A stretch of 64,000 nt of DNA from Phytoseiulus persimilis (lineage: Eukaryota; Arthropoda; Arachnida; Mesostigmata; Phytoseiidae). The notes under the pieces are model-generated. The model made no database searches, was not told the DNA's origin, and worked only from the letters and a program-made list of their open reading frames with translations. Where the stretch lies: contig CM075104.1 in NCBI GenBank assembly GCA_037576195.1, positions 24,258,211-24,322,210 of the forward strand, given 5' to 3'. Positions 13,601-25,735 of this stretch are shown here, in pieces (positions within the stretch are counted from its first letter, which is position 1; each line of letters begins with the position of its first letter). A program made the translations under genes and the position numbers.

Positions 13601-15318
13601 CTCGTCACCGACGTTACACCGAGCGAGAGCCAGGCAGATGGAAATTTCAAACTGTCTGAGCGATCCGCGCGCGCTCTTTGAAGCCAAGACTGCGATCGAC
13701 CGTTGAGTTTTCTGACAGTGCGGTTCAGAAGCGGAAGAATGACGCATCACAACAAAGTTTAAAAGGCAGCGAGCGTGAGTCGGCTCTCGTGGGAGCCGGA
13801 GCTGGCGTTTACTATGTCAGCAGGGAGACATCACGCGCTCTCGATGACGGGACCTGACTTCTTCCACCTGAGGGAGGGAGTTTTCATTCTCGTCTCACGA
13901 CCACAGCAATATCGATCAGGTTTGCGTTCCACCGAGAGAGTGTCTTAGCTCTTCTTGGATACTCAACGTGTGTATCTGCAGCTTCTTCGGCGGTTCGGCA
14001 AGGCAGAAGGGGCGAATGTGCGAGCATCCGTTTCGATGAGTGCTACTGTCCGGTGTGTGTATTCCCCAAACACATCAGTCAGTCGTCATCGGAGTCGGAG
14101 CGACCCTTTCATGCCACGTCGGCATCACCAGAGAACTCAAAAGCCGCATCGGAAGCCACAATCCGTTGAACCCTCAAGGCTGGTTTTCAAACCAGACTCG
14201 ACCAACCCTATAATCTACTCAATTCTCGGCTCGTGCACAAGCCCCGAAGTTCGCTTGCGATGTCCCGGTTCCTCCACCGCGCTTCGCGACTCCTTGCGGA
14301 ACTTCGACGAAGACTGGACATTCGATGAGATCCACCAATTGTTGTCGCGAATCATGAGCCTCGCATGATCGATTGAGTCATCGCAGCTCACTTGCTCATT
14401 CTCAATTTCTTTCCTAGGAATTTTCCCCAAGCTATGATTGAAACAGTGACATTTACTTCTAGAATTTGATTTTATTTTCCGGTATCGCACCGTTTTTGCC
14501 GAATGTAATAAATTTTGCGCAGCGATTGCAACTTATATTATTAAAGCTTTGTCCTATAGATCCTCATGTCATCCCTCGAGTCCGAGTTTAGAGCGCGGGA
14601 AACTCCCAACAATCCTCACAATTCCAACATTTCTAGATTAAAACGTCGTGGCAGAATTCAAAGGCGTTTGATTGACTAAGAGCCTTTCCGCTGTTGTCGT
14701 GGTGTCAGCACGGTATGTCCATTTGTTGATCCTAGTAGACTTCGTCGGGTTTTAGATACAGTTTGTACATGTCGGGTCACGAGCGTCGTGGATGAACTCG
14801 AGACACGTATCACCGGTTTGATCACAACAACTTCAAAACTGAAGAATCCTCCGTTTCGGTCGGGGTGAGTTGTCACTCCCGAACCTCAGAGACTCTGAGC
14901 CGTGAACTCGTTGCGAGTATTTTCTCTTTGGGGTTTTCAAAGGTGGAGGGTCGTTTCCGAGACACAGTGTAGAAATCTGCAACAAAGAACACATCTGCTT
15001 AGTAATGCTCGTTCGCTAAGCATCGGGCTCGTCTACCATGATTCTGCAGAAAAGCCGTTAAGAACCGTTGAAGGCTGCTTGCTGGGCCAGCTTCTCCACA
15101 GACCGACCGACAGACAGACAGACCGGCTGGCTAGCTGGCATGAGAGCAGCTCAGTCTTCAGCTAACGGTCGGCGGGACCTCGTGAACCAAAAGTAGGCTA
15201 GCAGCGACTCTGTCTGACTCATGCAGGCTCCACCGGTGTTTTTTTTTTCTCGCTTTCCACCAACAGTGAGTACGTGCGTAATGTTCGAAGGGTAGTGAGT
15301 TTCGAGACCAATACATAC
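10652..15318. other. No supported gene; probably holds the missing 3' part of the dacapo-like gene
   Basis: A 240-codon open stretch on the plus strand (about 11,707–12,426) lacks an ATG start, any recognisable domain and convincing splice sites, and I treat it as chance. The downstream exons of the CDK inhibitor should lie on the minus strand in or beyond this stretch, but I could not identify them. Confidence 0.4.
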
Positions 15319-15679
15319 CGGTGATGTTCTTCCGCTGCGTGACGCCGGTTTGCTTCTGGTCTTTTCCGCTGTCATCCGTGATTAGCCGGGCCGCGATTTC
15401 GTCGAGGGAAGTGTCGACTTTCTCGTAGAGGTATTTTCCAGGGAGAGGGGCACAACTTTCGAAGTCGAAGTTGTACTTGCTCGCTAGCCGCTTCTGCTCC
15501 TCCTTGATTTCATCCCGAGCGATCCGGATCGCCTCTTGGTGGTCAGGAGTTCCGAACAAACACCGGCAAGGGTTCACTATCGGTTTCTTCCTGATCAGGC
15601 CACTGGGACGAACTGAAGGCACTCGTTGGAAAGCCACCACTTTCGTGGCCACGGCGTTTCGGATCAGAACAGTGGGCAT
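15319..15679 (-). CDS. dap: Cyclin-dependent kinase inhibitor of the p21/p27/dacapo family, first coding exon
   Basis: This exon encodes a nuclear inhibitor that binds cyclin–CDK complexes and drives cell-cycle exit. Translation starts at the ATG at 15,679; a GTG a few codons upstream is not a credible eukaryotic start. About 26 residues of lead are followed by the CDI domain. The cyclin-binding RxLFG-type motif appears as CRCLFGTPDHQEA at residues ~32–44. The CDK-binding segment follows as KYNFDFESCAPLPGKYLYE at ~62–80, matching the family pattern WNFDF..PLxGxYxW with Tyr for the first Trp. The exon is 361 nt (120 codons plus one base) and ends at a good GTATGT donor after ..RKNIT. That run may be the beginning of the ITDFF-like C-terminal motif seen in some members, but this is inference. 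The rest of the C-terminus was not found. The frame is intact throughout. Confidence 0.9.
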
Positions 15680-18600
15680 TTTGACGGTCGCCGGCACTCA
15701 GGCTGAGAGATAGGTATCCGTGGTGGTGTGGAGCTTCTGAGAGCCTCGTTTCTCACTGAGAACACAACTCAAACTAACTGGTGTGCAGTCAGGTTCAGGC
15801 TTTTAAGAGACGCTCGCCTCTTTTGGGAGAGGGCTGGAGTCAGATGCGACGCTTACTGTCGCTCGGACTCGTCAGGGCCGAAAAAGCCTCTGCGCATGGT
15901 GGCGAGGGTGCTTGATCGACGGACCAGTCCCTAGTTCACGAGGCCACGAGTATCGCGAAGAGCATTGCGGTACTGCACGAACGCCAACGGAATCATTGGA
16001 GCGCAGTGCACGCTGTATGCACCCGAGTCGCAGCTCGATCGATAACTCCGTTCCGGTACGCTGAGGGTCCCGGATCACGGGAAATCCGTTCACGGGGAAT
16101 GAAACGGAATCTACGGCTCGACATGTGTCCCCTGTGCCCAGCTCCCCGAAATCCCCGATCGGTGTTGGAATCCATTCCTGGATTTCCGTGAGTTCGGATT
16201 AGGGGGTTGACAATCGGCAAGCAACGGGCGAAAGCACGCGGTCCACGACGTCGGTCGGAGGAGAACTTTCAAAGCACCCAAAGTCTTCGATGTTCTTTCT
16301 GGGGGTGTCGTGAGGGGCTCTCGGGGGTAGCTCCGAGAGGAGGTTTCGGTTCAGCAGCGATAGGTTTGGCGGTCAACCACGTGGTCGCCACCACCACAAC
16401 CGTCGTCTCTTCTTCTTTCTTGCTCGTTGTCGTCTCGTGCTTAACGCCGAGCGGAGCAAGCTACAAGTAGCCGGGCAGCTCAGCATGCTCGACTTTCGAG
16501 TTGCGGGGCCCGCTAACGTTCGAAACTTCTGCCGAACGAGTTTCTTCGCCTCAGTCGCTATATTTTTTTTCCACAGATGTACATGGAATCAGCTCCTCGC
16601 CATTAGTTTCTCTGTCCAGGGGATCGTAAATCGTGACCCGTTCCATTCGATGGGATCGTTTCGCCTTCCCCATCTTGTGAACAAAATGAGCGCCAATCCC
16701 GGAAATCTCGTGCTGATCGAAACAGACTCACTTCTGGCAACGAGGTTTCCTGGGGTTAGATTATGGTCACGGGTATCGGTTTCTCTGCTTCTGGGTAATT
16801 ACAGGCACCCAGCAAAAGAGTTACTTCGTGACCAGATCACCCTAAAGAAGAAACGACTGGCGGTCGTTAGACAATGATAGGGGTGTGGTATCGCGTTCCT
16901 TCTCAGTAACGAGATAAGTTGCTCTAAAAGTCGAGAGTATGTTGACTCTTCGTGAGTTCGTAGCTTCTGCTATCCTCAGTGCCATTATCGTCCGTCCGCG
17001 GCGATTGTTTTTCTTCGATGTTGATGCAGTAGTCCCTCGATCCTCTCTTGGCTTATCATCCTGTCCGGACTTCGGGGGAAAAAAAAACCTCCTCTTCACC
17101 TCCTCTGGGATCGTCTGTGCGTGCTCCAGCCAGATCTAAGGCGCTAATCACTCGAAAACAATAAAACACGTACTTTCTGCGCTAATCTTAAACAGGCGCA
17201 CCGGTGTTGCCCGACCCGAGAGCTTTCTTTGGGCTCGGGAGCTGTTGAATAATTCAGCGCGAGCCTATCGCTGTGTGCTATCCGCACCGAAGACATCCTG
17301 GACCTGTCGACGAGCCATGATACATTCGCTGCACACAGCAATCTCGAACCGAGAAATCGATCGGCTAAGTTCGGCGAGCAGAACATGTGTTTGAATACTC
17401 AGTCGCTGCCAGTCAACCTGACTGCCATTCGATCACGCAACTCCTGGGCTTACGTGACGACGGCAGCCGACGGACCATTTTCAGCATTTGAATGTTTTCG
17501 GGCGCCAGAATCCGTTCTAATCTACTGCGACCGATCGATGCCTCTCTTCGCCAGAGCTCCAACGTCGACCAGAGCAGCGATCGGACGAGAAAAAAGCGGA
17601 GAAAAAGAACAACAGCAGCAGAATGGAGATAGATCGCAATTATCTCCGTTCCACTCTGAAGGCAGATCTGCAGCAAGTCGGAGTAGCGATTAACGTCCGT
17701 TGAGCATCGATTCGAATCCAGCGAGCGAGCAACCTGCCGATCGATAGACAGACAGACCGACCGACCAACGTCAGGTGTGAGCCTGGCATGGGAACGTTTT
17801 CGAGCACTGAGCCTGACTCCAGTCCGAGCCCCATCATCGGGCGGGAGGAACGCTCCGGTCCCGTTCGAGCTAGAAAAGTGGGACGTCGGATCGGAACACG
17901 AAGATTTCAGTTGCCAGCAACGAACATCATCCCGGTTGTGACGAGCAACATTGATCCCTCACTTCTCGAAACGATGCGTTCTGCGACAGGAGTTGTTCTC
18001 AAGAGATGATTCACTCTCTTCTAGCTTTCTCCAATCCCGGGTTGAAGGGAGAAGTTCCCAAGGGCTCTGGTCTCCATCAAGACGAGAGGGAGAGAAGGGA
18101 CGGGCGAACGGGTTCATTTCTCTGACAGTCCGTGCTGCTGCTGTTTCGACCGGCTGTTATGAAGGAAACCATATGGCCGAGGTCGATTTCCAGATTCACC
18201 TCTGTTCCCTCCCGGCTTGAACAGGTGCGGGGACTCACGGTAGCCGTAGTTTTTCGCAGAAGACGTCGACCCGTGTTCATCAGGGCCGGACTGAACGGTC
18301 ATCCGGTCAGTTCCCTAATCGGAGCATCAGGTCGAGGATCTCATCGAATGCAGATTTGTTCAGAGAACCCGCTGTTTGCTGATTCGGTCTTTCCGGGTCG
18401 CGCATCCCTGAAAGCAACTCAGAGAGGGGAGAGCCTATGATTCACAGGAGGGACGGTGAATGCGAAAGAAAAGAGGAAAATGATTTTGACCTTGAACACT
18501 CGCGACCACGGTGTCAGACCACCGGCAAGGACCCCGCGGCCGCGGTGTAGGACCTCGCTCTCGGAGCTTCTCCGAACCCAACGCACAAGTCCGATGAGCC

Positions 18601-19094
18601 GTGGGAGTCGAACACCGTCAAGCTCCTGTCGTTTCCGTTCACGTAAGACTTACGAGCAGATGGCAGCCCGGAGGAAAAATCTGGATCACAATTGAACCGA
18701 GAGAGCAGGTTAGCTGAGAGAACGTCTGTAGAACATCTGCTGTCTGTGTTCCTTCTGGTTACGTAACCGCGTCTGCGAGCCCGTGACAATCGGTCGCGGC
18801 AAACATTGTGCTCACCTGCAGCGGGGTGGGAGTTTTTCTTCGTTGAATCTTGGGGGATCCCACTTCTGTGTTTGAGGGAAAGCTCGAAGAGGTGCTCATC
18901 CAACCGCCCCCGCGGAGCTTTTCGAAAACTTTCAAGTGCCAAACAGCAGTCGATTTGCATTTAGATACCCAAACCGAGTCGTCGTGCATGCATAACCGGT
19001 GGACGGGCATTTCAAAACGGATCCTCGCGCTGTGGCACAACGATGTAACCGACGATGTGTCGCGATCACAGAGAGGCGCCGATGTGTGTGAAAG

Positions 19095-19258
19095 TTCTTC
19101 GGCAACCTCGGCGACCGTGGAACAACCTTGCCGCGTTCAGTCATCACCGAAATCGAGATTCCCTGGAAACGAGCACGCACCGGACTCATCGACGAGGATC
19201 TCCGGAAACCCAACGTGGCGGTCGTCAAGAAAAACGATTACTTCCGTCATCAGTTCCG
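19095..19258 (+). CDS. Candidate internal exon of an unrecognised gene
   Basis: After an AG at 19,093–19,094, one frame stays open for 54 codons and has protein-like composition (begins FFGNLGDRG, contains SVITEIEIPWKRAR, ends NDYFRHQF). A GT follows at 19,259, but the donor context is weak (GTGCTA) and a stop comes two codons later. A further plus-strand stretch at about 19,570–19,733 (RFELKES..QLTITVDRRR) ends at a good GTGAGT donor and could belong to the same gene. The minus strand of the same interval is also open and protein-like, so even the strand is uncertain. Confidence 0.22.
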
Positions 19259-22200
19259 GTGCTAGTAGTACTCGCTCTCTCTGAGAGAAAAAATTCAGAC
19301 GCCTGGAGAGGCTCGTCATCGCGCGAGCGACCCGTTGTCGGCCCATCAGCAGGAGGATCGATCACTTCGTGCGAGATCCCTCGAAACGATTGGAACCTTA
19401 TCTCGGAGGGGTCGGTGAGAGCTCTTTGTTCGTTGCGCGACTGATTAAAGTTATCGAACGCGCTCCGATCGATTGAGAACCTTTCAAAGGATAGAGGTGG
19501 CGGAAGCGGTGGCGGCAGCTCTCGAAGAATAGCGTTCTGCCGATAGTCCAAAACTGATTGGAGCGTTGAACCTCTCAAGTACCGACATCGTCAGTGAGCG
19601 AATCGCGCTCTCGGACCTTCGGTTCGAACTGAAGGAATCGATGGAGGCTCCGATCCTCGGATCTTCCTCCGGACAACTGACCATCACCGTGGATCGGAGA
19701 AGAATCGTTACGAATCTCAGGCTTTTCGTGAGTTCTTCAAATTTCGCGCCAAAACCAACAGAAGAAGAAGGACCAGCAGCTATTTCGATTCCTTCTTTTT
19801 TGGCAGCAGCAGCTTTGTGCATGATGCATTATATTACCGATCGTCTAAGGACAGGTAGCTTGCTTGCCGGGCAGTCGTCGTCGAAGCCCTGCATCCTTGT
19901 TTAGTCGCTAGCTCGCTCACATGCCCTCCAACCCGTTAGAGGAGGCCTTTGTGTTCGATCCAAAAGCCATCTGTCGTCTCGCCCCTGAGCTCTAGAGTTT
20001 GGCGCCGAGCCCCAAAACCCCGAACAGAAATAAACGCTAGAGAACGCTGCCCCGGCCGTAAGCGTTAACACATCGACCGCCTTCGCTCCGCTCGTCTTCT
20101 TCTCTCCAAACTTTCTCTTCTTGGTGATTGGGAGGATTTTGGTTATGAGTCGCAGCGCTGACCCGAGCGTCGCGGAACCTCCCGCGATGTTCCTCCGTTT
20201 TACGCTCTTCGAATTTCTGGACTCGATCGAGTTGCGATTCGATGGAGCACAGGTTGGTCGAGCCGCCCCGGAGGGATTGAAGCTGACTTGCGAATGGAAT
20301 CGGAAAAAGAAAGTACGGAAGGTGTACACATGTTCCTCTGACTCACTTCCGACACCCCGTATGGCTTCCCTCCAAACTTCCTGTGATACGACCTGGGGCT
20401 CAGTTTTCCACGAATGGTGCGACCCCAAGATCAGTCAGGCGTTCAGCGACACGTAAGACCCACCGGCTCTGTTGAGAAGGGTTCAGCGCCACATGTGACT
20501 CGACTCTTTCACGGCGTCTCGAGATCACCAGCGTCGTCGTCACCTGGACCATATGAGACCAAAGACGAAACGTCGGGTCACGCTCGAGTTCGAGCTCCGA
20601 TGCTCTGCGTAGGACCGGAGCGAACAGAGTCCCCGTTTCGTCAATCCGCGAAACCGCGTCGGGCCAACGCAACGAGCTCGCCCCGCGGTGAGAGCTCGAC
20701 TCGGGAGTTCCCGGTGGGCTCGGAGTAAAGCGGGCGTCCGGAAAAAGCTCTGTGCGCTGAATTCCATTCCACGGCCGGGAGAAGACTCCCGCCGTCAAGT
20801 TCTCGGGGCGGAGGTTCCCCCCAGCGTACACGAGCACGGTCTGAGACGGAGAGAGACGAGAGCTGTAAAAGTTGGAGAGAAGCCCTGCGAGGAGACTACC
20901 TGCAACGGAGGGGTTGACATCGAAGCTGGCGTCGATCCCCCACTGTGTGGGAACCACCTTCGGATCCAGTCCAATAACAAAACGGAGAAGATCGCTTACG
21001 CCACCGGCGAGTCCGCCAGACGACCGTGAGGGGCGCTCCTACGAAAATTGAGACTTTCTTTACGATTCCAAGGTCAGAATTCGTTCTCAGGGGCAGAGCT
21101 GCTCCGCGCCGTCGTGCGTGTCGCCGCGTCGCCCCCACAGCTCGACACGCTTGCCCCGCGCCTCCCATGCAGAAGACGGCGCATCCTCTTCACTTCATCT
21201 TCCGCCGGGCGTCTTCATTGACCGTGAAGTCGACATCCTGTCGCACGAGAAGGAGAATAAAAAAAGTGGCGCACAATTTCTCCGCGGTCTGTTTGCTATA
21301 GTAGCCTCAGCGGAAGTACAGAAAGTGGAGCGTCCCACGAAACCGGAATGTCATCTTCAGTCGGTCAGTCAGCAGACCGTTCGCGCACCAAGCGTGGCGG
21401 GCCCGTTCCAGTGCGTCCCAAGATTATTTCCGTGACGTCTCCTCCCTCAAACCGAGTCGGCCCGCGCAAAAATCTGGAGCCGAGCTTCGGATGATTCCCA
21501 TTTCTAGCCTGGCTCAGCGGACTCCAGCCATTGGCAGGGGTAAGCCAGAACTCATCAGAACATCTAGGCATCGCGCGTGAGAAGGCCTCTCAGAAGAAAC
21601 AGACGCCTAGAGCAGGAGGAGGGGGGGGGGCAGTTCTCACGAGCGCGATCGCCGAGCTTGACGCAAGGTTGAGCATGGCGCGCAAGGCGGTCTCTCAACT
21701 TGCTGCGCAGGAATGCGAGCGTGCAAATCTGTTTAAGAACTCGAAAGCCGTAACAAGCGCAAACAAGAGAGACAGAGCTGCAGATATCGATCCTCAAGCA
21801 TTTGTCCGAGCGAGTCTTCTGGTCCACCTTAGAACAAGTCACACAGACAAGTCACGTCTGTGACTGTCGCTCGACTCGTGGAGTTCGGCCGTGAGAGTTG
21901 AAAGGAGTGGTGCTCGAATTCGTGGCCGCATCGCTCGGAGACACGCATCTGGTTCGATATCTTCCCCGAAAGAGGCTTTGTCGTTCCTAATGAGGGAACC
22001 GCTGATGAGAGAATGTCCCGCCTGCAGAGGAAATTCAACCTGTCGCGAGAGTCATGCGCCTTCCATTGTCGTCAGCAAGAATCTTCGAAGGAATGCTCCG
22101 GCGACACCTCGTGCATTGTGAGGTCAGACTTGGAGTGCCACCACATTCTTGCCGCTGCTGTCAAACTAAAGCGGCGGAGCCTCGACTGAAACGACTCAAG

Positions 22201-23626
22201 CGCTGAGCGACACCCCGCGAGCCCTCAACCTCAAGGTCATCTGTTCACCATTCCGCCGATTAGGGCGAAGGGCAGAATCAGAAGGGTTCACTTGGAAGGA
22301 CCCACTTCTCCGAGGGAAGACGTTTCTCCGCGTGCGTTTACAGGCCGGCTCCACGTTTAACAAACAGTGGAGTCCGTGGACGCAGCTCGGCAGCGGAGCC
22401 CGTGGCATGACTCGAAGTCTTTCGTTCAAGAAACTGCGTCGGGCTCCTAACTAAGCGCCGCACGCCACATGCCCTTTGATGAAGGGAGTTCGTGTTTGCA
22501 CTAGCTACACCGAACTCCATTTGTTCTCAATCGGATATCGCGGTGCACGCGCGGCATTCATCCGAATCGGCGCAGACATCGATCCTAGGATACTTCGTAC
22601 AGGAATTTGTCACCTTCGCGCTGTCACCCTTGTTTTCTCGCGAAACGAGAGCCATCTGTAGTCGCTTTAGCTGCTCGTTCTTTGGAAAACAGTGGGAAGA
22701 AATAGGTACAACGTAGCAGATAACATCTAAGCATTCCTCACTCGTGCACGAACAGCACGAAATCCGCGACAAAATGAACCGCGGATTGTGTGTCGCTCGT
22801 GGAAATTTCTGCCTGCCTGTCTGGTGGACCGCAGCGCTCGCTGCGCTGCCAGTTGAAAGGCTACAAAAGAGCAAACACCACCATCATCAGACAGGAAAAA
22901 GAAACGCGGGCGCCACTTGAGCGACAAAGCAACAAAGCATCGACATCGTCGACTCAAGAAGTGATTTGAGCGCGCGCCTCGATACTCTGCAAGTCGCCGC
23001 CGCCAAGCAAAGTGTCGGAAGCCAAATTAAGAGGTTTCGTGTTTATGGATGCGGCCCGTCCAAACTTTCGTGGTGCCCGGACAGAGCAGCAAAAATGTTT
23101 CCACTCACGGCTTTGTTATTTGTATCCTCATCGAGTCGCTACGAAGGCGAATAGAATAAACGTCGATCCCCGACAGGCTGAGAAGTTGTAAACAGTGTTC
23201 CGATGCGATCTCGACCGTCGAATGTTTCAAAATGGAACACAACCGATTCCGGAAATCAGCAGCAGGCTTTATTCGATAAGAGCCCCATTGGAATCCGAGA
23301 GGAGTCAGTGTTTGTAAACGTCGCCGGATTGTATGTATCAATCAACGACCGCGAAAACCATCCGTGAACCGCCAACACGATTCGAAAAAACGCTGATGTT
23401 CGGAGCCAAGCTCAACGAACAGAAACAATATCACAGTCGTTACAGCGAATCGCCACCCGGAAAGCTCGACTGAATCATCGGCGGAAGAAACCACATCGGA
23501 AGACTTGGAAAGAGTGCGAGTACGAACTGCGCGTGTCCCGTACCTGGATGGAACCTGTTTTTTCACCACCGGCAGTTACCCGTCGAGGATCGGACCTAAT
23601 CCAAAAACACATTCCCTTCTCGAATC

Positions 23627-24428
23627 TCATTCATTGATGGCTAAGCGTCGTACCTGCAGGCCCGAGGCATCGAAACGAAATAGAATAAAACACTGGTTCA
23701 CGCACCTGTGAGCAGGTTGGCCGCTAGAAGTCAAGCAAGGAGTTCGACCGTTTCCTGCGCGGATCCAGTGACCAGCGCCCAGGCTGCTCGTTCTCCCCTC
23801 TGGCAGTTCTCTTGTGGTCACTGAGATGCATTGACATGGAACTCCGAGGGGCCTCCGCGACGGATGCACGATACAGAAAAACTGTCCTAATTTCGAATTT
23901 CCTCTCTCTTTCAACGCCGCTTGACTTCGCCCGTGGATCGCACGCACAACCACCCACCTGTCCAACTTGACGCTGGTCTCCTGATTTCGAACAGGTCTTT
24001 CGGAAGGCTTCGAGCCGAGAGCCCCGTTCCCAGCAACTGTGCTCAAACCCCGAGTTCGTGAAGTCTCGACTCGGCGCGACGCACAACAGTTTTTAGAAAC
24101 TCGAAAATCGAAAGTTACACCATGGAAACGTTGAAGAGAGGCAGACCCTCCCGGATGCGACAAAAACGTCTCTGTTTCTTGAACTTTTTCTTCTGTAGAA
24201 TTTATTAAGGTCAACTCGAAACCCAGGCGATCGTAAATCAGGCGTCGAATGAGACTTTCGCTTCCGATCGTTCCCCACTTGGCGTGTGCCGTCCACGGAG
24301 CGCGCGTTCCGTTTGATGAATGCTCCACGGTTCCCGTTATGGCAGAAAACCGTGTTTGGACAGGCTGCGTAACAAAATCGAATGAATCAAGTTCCAGTTC
24401 CTCTTTCAAGCCAAAGCGTCGGGGAGGT
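23627..24428 (-). CDS. Unrecognised long open stretch, possible exon
   Basis: The minus strand is open for about 267 codons from 24,428 to 23,627, which is unusual by chance. It starts directly after a strong polypyrimidine tract and AG (24,430–24,429). There is no ATG near the start, so if real it is an internal exon. A possible donor (GTGTAA) lies near 24,119, which would limit the exon to about 310 bases. The first third (contains KEELELDSFDFVTQ and ESLIRRLIYDRLGFELTL) is more protein-like than the rest. No family was recognised, and the plus strand is partly open as well. Confidence 0.25.
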
Positions 24429-24995
24429 CTGGGAGAAAGAAATCGGGCTTTGCCACGAGAAAGATTCGGAGCCCGGCGGGAGAAGACCGTTCGCGCTGAC
24501 CGTTAGCCCATCTGGTACATCTGGCGTTTCACGTTTTCTCGACGGAAGTCCAACGAACTGGGGAGGAGTTTTCGGCGATCCCATAAACGATGAGACCGAG
24601 AACGAGCGACAGCTGAGTGGTGGATGATGTCTCCTCGCGACGACATTGAAAAATCATGAGCAGTCTCGGAGCTCGAAAATTTTTTGTCGCCAGCCTCAGA
24701 GCGGAGTCGGAGGACGATCGAGCTCGAGGCGCGATTTCGCGAAATCTCCGAGGGCTGGAGCATGAGCCCGTGGCTCGCACGATGATTTCCATCAGCAACG
24801 AGAAGCTGCGAGGTGTGAATGCAGCCGCTCCGAGATCCGAAACGCGATTGTTTAATCAACCGCCGACAAGATTGGCTGGTGCTCAATCAAGTTTCGATTC
24901 GGTATCTTTCCTCGATGCGATACGCGAAAATACCCTAGGTGCGAAGAGGTAGGCGGCGCGATCTTGCTTCGGCGAAGAGCAGGTTGTATCACGAA

Positions 24996-25735
24996 GCGGC
25001 GGCGGCGGCGGCGACGACGAGTGACTTTACGGCCACGACCGAGACCACTACGAATGAGTCGATGTGTGACTGACTGAGATTGCCCGAGCGACAGAGGCAG
25101 CAGCGACGAGTGACAACATAAATGTTTCGGGGAATTCGGGACAGATGCTTTAATTTCTCGAACGGGTTGAAGGAGACGCGTTCGTCGCCACAGACGCTGC
25201 CGCGTACAACGACGACGTCGTCGTCGTCGTCAGAAACCAGACCACGGGTCGGCTCGCTCGGAAGTGGTTGCAGCTGTCCGTTCGGTTCAGAAACGAAACA
25301 TCCGACGGATTGAACGCACCGGGGGCTTCGGTAGCATACAGTTCATGACACCCGAGTTTTCGAGGCTCGAGTTCCGTCCCAGACGCGGACCTTTATTGCG
25401 GCGATATACTCCAAGCCCGGACTCTGAGGGGGGGGGGGGGGGGCTGTCGTACCTCCGGGCATGGGCACGGACGAGATGGTTCGAACAGCCATCGAATCCT
25501 CCTTATCTCGTCCGCGGAGCTCGAATCTGCAGCTGAGCCGAGAGAAGTGGTTCGATCGATTCCTGAACAGCTGACACGCGCCCCACCTTTTCTAGACGTG
25601 TATTTATAAACGGACGGCTGTTTGGCTGCCCATCTCTTGGCTTGCTCGCTCCTCGTCCGTTGGCTGGCCCGACCGACCAGCCGTCCGTACGTTCGACGGT
25701 ACGTCTGTCCTCACAGACGACGACGACGTCGTCGT
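24996..25735. repeat. CGG/CGA/CGT microsatellites and a 16-G run
   Basis: GGC/GAC trinucleotide repeats lie at 24,996–25,021. A self-complementary (CGA)n(CGT)n tract lies at about 25,208–25,231 and another at about 25,715–25,736. An uninterrupted run of 16 G lies at 25,428–25,443. The CGA/CGT tracts are perfect palindromes and could extrude as hairpins. Confidence 0.85.

Noticed and set aside
20400-20957. A 185-codon minus-strand open stretch, with overlapping open frames on the plus strand
   Set aside because: Both strands are open because the region is GC-rich. No domain, start context or splice pair favours either reading.
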